The translations under genes and the position numbers were made by a program. The notes beneath the pieces were generated by a model. That model saw only the letters and a list, made by a program, of their open reading frames with translations, was not told the DNA's origin and made no database searches. Positions 60,070 through 64,000 of a stretch of 64,000 nucleotides of DNA are shown one piece after another; positions within the stretch are counted from its first letter, which is position 1; each line of letters starts with the position of its first letter. The stretch is taken from NCBI GenBank assembly GCA_003667255.2, contig RCWM02000395.1, positions 248,001 to 312,000 of the forward strand, read 5' to 3'. This stretch comes from Euschistus heros (Eukaryota; Arthropoda; Insecta; Hemiptera; Pentatomidae).

Positions 60070-60713
60070 TATTTTATTTTTTTTAATAACAATTTATTGA
60101 AATTTACAACTGTACAAAATTTATACATCAAGTAAATGTGCTGTTAACTATTAGAATAACGTGACAAAACATGAAAAGTACTATCCATCAGTAGCACTTT
60201 AATAAAAATTCTACACTAGAAGGTCTCTTGGCCATCTTCTTTTCAGACGCCTCGGAAGATTATCAGGAATAGTGTGGGAAACAAGTTGAGAAATCAGGGG
60301 ATTTGAGTGGTTATGGAGCTTACTATGAAAGGATAGATATCTGGTTTGGGCTAAATCTGCAACACATGGAACATTAAGATATTTATGGATAAGTTTATTG
60401 GTGACAAAGTAAGGTGCATTGAGGATTTTTTGAAGAATTTTGGATTGTAAGGATTGGATACGGGATGAATTGGATGGTTTAGTGGAGCCCCAAAGCTCAA
60501 CTCCGTACGTCCAGATAGGACTGATCACAGTCATGTATATTAGTCTTTTGTAATTAATTGGGAGCTTTGGACGTTTATCTAATAAATGTTGAAGTAATCT
60601 GTAACGACGGGCAATTTCTTGTCTTTTTAGTCTTTTATGTGGATTCCAAGTAAGACGTTTGTCCAAGTGGAGTCCAAGGTAGCGGATCTGTTCAACAGGG
60701 ATTAGTGGAATAT
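60070..60713 (-). mobile_element. LINE-A 3' end, young copy with 13-bp TSD
   Basis: This 644-bp insertion is flanked by perfect 13-bp repeats CATTGTTTAGAGT (60057-60069 and 60714-60726). It is the best-preserved copy: the frame stays open to its natural stop at 60211, encoding NDIPLIPVEQIRYLGLHLDK, TWNPHKRLKRQEIARRYRLL, ELWGSTKPSNSSRIQSLQSK, APYFVTNKLIHKYLNVP, DLAQTRYLSFHSKLHNHSNP and RRLKRRWPRDLLV. The 3' UTR carries CAATAAA before the A-rich tail. It belongs to the Jockey group by its GLHLDKRLTW and YGVELWGS motifs. Truncation falls just downstream of the catalytic palm. Confidence 0.93.
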
Positions 60714-60749
60714 CATTGTTTAGAGTGAAATGTAAAAAAGTTTTAATAG

Positions 60750-60835
60750 GAAAATATGTAAATTTCAGTCGGAAGATAGGATAATATCCCGAAACATGTA
60801 ACATTTTTGTTAAGTGATAATAAATGAATGTTTTG
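60750..60835 (+). mobile_element. Family-5 foldback arm, single
   Basis: CGGAAGATAGGATAATATCC then CGAAACATGTAACA matches the arms at 1353-1612. No inverted partner was found nearby. Confidence 0.5.
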
Positions 60836-60874
60836 AGGAGTTATGGTAAATAAAAGTGTAACTAAAAATAATCC

Positions 60875-61065
60875 GATAATCCACCGAGGCTTCTGAAAAG
60901 AAGATGGCCTAGAGACCTTCTTATACAGATTTTATTTTTATTTTTATTGAAGTACTGTTAGTGAGTGGTTTTTCATATCCTATTGACAAGTCATTGTAAT
61001 AATTTCCTCAAATTTTCTTATTTTATATATGCATACAGTTGTAAAAAAAAAAAAAGAAAAAAAGA
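60875..61065 (+). mobile_element. LINE-A 3'-most fragment
   Basis: It begins GATAATCCACCGAGGCTTCT (the PRRLKRRWPRDL codons) and runs through the 3' UTR to an A-rich tail at 61043-61065. Confidence 0.8.
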
Positions 61066-61137
61066 AGTATCAAATTACTTTATTTTATTATTAAATTTAA
61101 TTAGCTCCTGAAAGGTTAGTCCTAATGATAAACGTTA

Positions 61138-61225
61138 TACAGAAGAACCTCGATAATCCGAACCTTTGTAATCCGAACGCCGTTTTTGGAAAAATAAAAA
61201 TTATTTTCTAAAAATCCGTGATTTC
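61138..61225. mobile_element. pogo-like terminal fragment
   Basis: TACAGAAGAACCTCGATAAT followed by CCGAACCTTTGTAATCCGAA resembles pogo/Tigger ends. It is related to 18140-18245 by CTCGATAAT-CCGAA. No transposase was seen. Confidence 0.45.
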
Positions 61226-61974
61226 GTAGCCAAAAAACGTTCTTCAACCTTACAATTAGTTAAGAAAAAAAAATAAGTGACTATTTTCAAAATGTGTAGT
61301 TTTTTGTTTCCTTGAATTTTTTTATCTTTCTGTACAGCATAATTTTAGTAACGCTAAAGAATAAATAGCCAATTAGGTTAGAAATATAATTCACAGGCAA
61401 TCGAAGCCAAAGCAGGAAGAGGTGAGATATACAGTGGACCTACAGGTTTATAGATACCTGTACCAGCGCAATTATGGCGCCATGATCATAATCGGATAGA
61501 ACTAAACCGACCCAACCTTAATCAGTTAATGAATGTGTAAACGGTTCCAATGTAATCAATTCGCTAGAGATAAAACCCAAACCCGCCTGCTTTAAACGTT
61601 CACTCCAAACGATTCATTAAACCCTTTCGCCTCTCAAACGCTAAATACTACTCAAACCACTCAATGAATGATTAGAGTAACACAAGAGCTTCCTGAACTT
61701 GCTAATATAAAGGGCTACACCATCAAAGATTACTCTTTCTGACAAGTGAACGATATGGAGCCCTATGTTAAACGAAAAATATTATCTTTCCAATTTTTTT
61801 TTATAGGCATTGAAAAATATTTATATCTGCCTCGCTCATGGGCAATAAGTAGGTATGAGTATTGATGCACGAGGTTAGATTAGGTTAAATTTCTTATAGA
61901 CACTCAACGTCGAGGGTAATGTCCTTCAATCTATGTTTTTTTCTGTTTAGTTTTGGTAATTTTTTAAAATTTTA
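61226..61974. other. Unassigned DNA
   Basis: No gene was recognised. The 61380-61700 block is less AT-rich and non-repetitive. AGGTTAGATTAGGTTAAA at 61872 is a short GGTTA-type repeat, too brief to be telomeric. Confidence 0.3.
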
Positions 61975-62530
61975 TTAATTTTTTTTTCTTTTATTGAAAT
62001 TTACAACTTAGAAATATATATAAACATCTAGTAAATGTCTTCACAACAATTACAATAACATGTAGCACTTCAATAAACATTCTACACTACAAGGTCTATA
62101 GGCCATCTTCTTTTTAGAGTCCTAAGAGGATTATCGGGAATGGTGTGAGAAGCATGTTGAGCGCCTAGAGGATTATTGTGGTTATGGAAATTGCTATGAA
62201 AGGATGGGTATCTAGTTTGGGCTAAATCAGCAACATATGGGACATTAAGATGTCTATGGATAAGTTTATTAAAGTCCAAAATGCTTTGAAAAATCCTCAA
62301 TGCTCCTTACTTTGTCACAAATAAACCTATCCACAAAGATCTTTATGTTCTTTATTTTGCTGATTTAGCCCAAACCAGGTACCTATCCTTTCATAGTGAA
62401 CTCTATACCCACTCGAATCCACTAGTCTTTCAAATGGCCTCACACTCAATACCCGATAACCCTCTAAGGCTTCTGAAATAAAGATGACCAGGGGACTTTC
62501 TAATGTAGAACATGTGTTGGAGTAATGTGT
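61975..62530. mobile_element. Inverted pair of LINE-A 3' ends
   Basis: A minus-strand copy (61975 to about 62285) meets a plus-strand copy (about 62276-62530) at their 5' truncation points. Both cover the same part of the element (from about ILNAPYFVTNKLIHKDLN to the 3' end), so they form a 250-bp inverted repeat with almost no spacer. The right copy lacks the final 3' UTR. Confidence 0.85.
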
Positions 62531-63334
62531 ATCGGTTATGTTCTTACACAGAACTTATACGGCAATTTTTTTTTCTGAGATTCGCCTTTCCTAAGATGTT
62601 CTAAAATGGACATTTTTTCGGACACAGTTAATAAAATACGTTTTCTTTTAGGTGCTATAACTCTTGATATAACTCTATAAACTAAGGCACCATTGTGTTC
62701 ATGAGGAGGATAGAAGAACGCAGAGTTATTAGGTCAAGCATTTATTAAGGTTTTATGGTTTTTTGTAGTTGGAATAGGAAACGTACCTAGAAAATACTTC
62801 CGTCGGAATTAGGAAAAAGTCACCCAAGCTCAGTCGGTAAGTCATGACTCTATTCACACTATACATACGAAAAAGTAAATAAATTAGCTACAGCGTCTTG
62901 TACGTCAACGTAATACGTATCGTTCATGATTTAAAGTTAGTTTTAGAATTTATTCCGTGCCTGAATATTTTATTATCAACTCATAATTTATAAAGCTATT
63001 TTTGGATCTGCTTTATTTAAATATCTAAAGAGGAAAACCTCCATAGCAGAATTATGGAATTAATAAGAGATGACCTGTCAGAATCAAACGGATCGAAATT
63101 CCTAAATGGCTCCGTAGCATTAAATAATCAACTGTCCTTATTGTGAATTACGTTTTCCTTCTAAATCGAGAAGCAATTACCTTATAATTATTTAAATATT
63201 TATGAGGTTCGTTTATTGAAGCATCGGATTCCGTCGAAAACAATTATTTTTACTTTTAAGTAATAATGAAATGATTTTGGTCAACTCAATATATTTAAGT
63301 ACAATTGTGAGTTATATTGCTAGGGTCTTAACAC
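62531..63334. other. Unassigned non-repetitive DNA
   Basis: No gene was recognised. The 63030-63240 block contains GATGACCTGTCAGAATCAAA and several homeodomain-like strings, and looks like possible conserved non-coding sequence. Confidence 0.3.
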
Positions 63335-63575
63335 CTCTTCTCGTATCCTAATGATCCTAAATGTTCCTGGTTTGGCCCTGACAAGATACTTATCCTTTCG
63401 TAGTAAACCCACTCAAATCTTTCTTCCAATTTTAACTCCCGATCATCCTCCGAGGCCTCTGTAAAAAAAGATGGACGAGAGACCTTGTTAGGTAGAACTA
63501 TTGTTGAATTGCTTCTAGTGAGTGGTTCTTTACTTGTTATTGACTGGTCATTAATCATTTTCCTCAAATTTCCGG
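63335..63575 (+). mobile_element. LINE-A 3' fragment, old copy
   Basis: It starts TCTCGTATCCTAATGATCCT and includes CATCCTCCGAGGCCTCTG and GATGGACGAGAGACCTTG, then part of the 3' UTR. It is diverged, with a deletion of the SLQSK...NKLIHK segment. The 79-codon minus-strand frame over it is antisense. Confidence 0.75.
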
Positions 63576-64000
63576 AGAGTCAAACCGGGCCCCGGTGCAA
63601 CCGCATTGCCCAGGCACCTTAAACCCCCAACTCCCCACATTGATCACAATAGAAAATTTCTGTTTTGTGTTGGATATAACAGGTTTTTTTTTAAAAAGTT
63701 GGTTCAAAAATTAATTATTCGGTTTTTAATTGCTGTATCGAGTTTTCATATATCTTTAATTTATTGTAGATTATCCATATGAAATATGTTACATTTCATA
63801 TATATATATTATATGCAACAAGTTATTTTTATTTAAATAGAGCAACGATTAGTTTGTATGGTTGAAATAAAATTTAATAATTTGAATATTCGACCGAGAA
63901 AAATATTTTGTTTGATCTGTGAACTAAACTGAAAATATCCATGAGTGACTACTACTACTAGTTTTACATTATAGAAAAATAATATACATAAAAAATAGAA
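63576..64000. other. Unassigned DNA
   Basis: A short GC-rich patch at 63585-63640 (ACCGGGCCCCGGTGCAACCG) is followed by AT-rich sequence to the window end. No gene was seen. Confidence 0.3.

Noticed and set aside
61868..61890. Insect telomeric (TTAGG)n
   Set aside because: Only two imperfect units, far from an array.

Overview
This is AT-rich eukaryotic nuclear DNA, almost certainly from an arthropod and most likely an insect. The evidence is the Jockey-type retrotransposon ends, a mariner-type element with an arthropod DUF4817-like transposase, a tRNA-derived SINE, many dinucleotide microsatellites, and one spliced exon of an arthropod-type cysteine-rich secreted protein. There are no operons, ribosome binding sites or prokaryotic gene layout. 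No tRNA, rRNA gene or CRISPR array was seen.

The only convincing host coding sequence is a 145-nt internal exon (6221-6365, + strand) with good splice sites. The rest is probably intron or intergenic DNA. A 25-nt candidate microexon near 50.19 kb would keep the reading frame but is speculative.

Most recognisable sequence is transposable elements, heavily nested. (1) A Jockey-like non-LTR family, called LINE-A here, has about 20 5'-truncated 3' ends on both strands, two with clear target site duplications. (2) Several other LINE lineages occur: a 618-codon reverse transcriptase ORF that is itself a chimera (53310-55166), a LINE-D family ending in WFGH/FFGH-type C-termini, an RTE-like end, and LINE-F and LINE-G ends. 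(3) DNA transposons include a mariner-type element with 135-bp inverted repeats and a dead transposase (32758-34275), a hAT element with a frameshifted dimerisation domain (9468-10916), a 2.3-kb TA-flanked element (6637-8938), a 210-bp MITE (41556-41765), another inverted-repeat element (47108-48184) and pogo-like ends. (4) Two full tRNA-derived SINE copies carry perfect target site duplications. (5) Several families of foldback elements consist of inverted arms.

The foldback arms are the most interesting signal. At least four families with unrelated flanks share one compact motif: CTGANGA, one extra base, a hairpin whose stem differs between families but still pairs, then CGAAAC. This resembles a hammerhead ribozyme core and the terminal repeats of Penelope-like elements, but no correctly placed cleavage triplet is visible, so catalysis is not claimed.

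Region by region: 1-6 kb holds foldbacks, a SINE and inverted LINE-A copies; 6.2-6.4 kb the exon; 6.6-10.9 kb nested DNA transposons; 11-20 kb mostly unassigned DNA with a palindrome at 17.6-18.1 kb; 19.9-28.7 kb LINE ends and foldbacks; 28.7-30.7 kb is empty; 30.7-37.4 kb LINE-A, mariner and foldbacks; 37.7-38.2 kb a GC-richer block; 40-44 kb LINE-A, MITE, a (GA)n tract and a 17-bp minisatellite; 44.7-52.4 kb LINE-G, a TIR element, LINE-D and LINE-A; 53-57.3 kb the reverse transcriptase and a decayed repetitive gene; 59.3-63.6 kb LINE-F and LINE-A.
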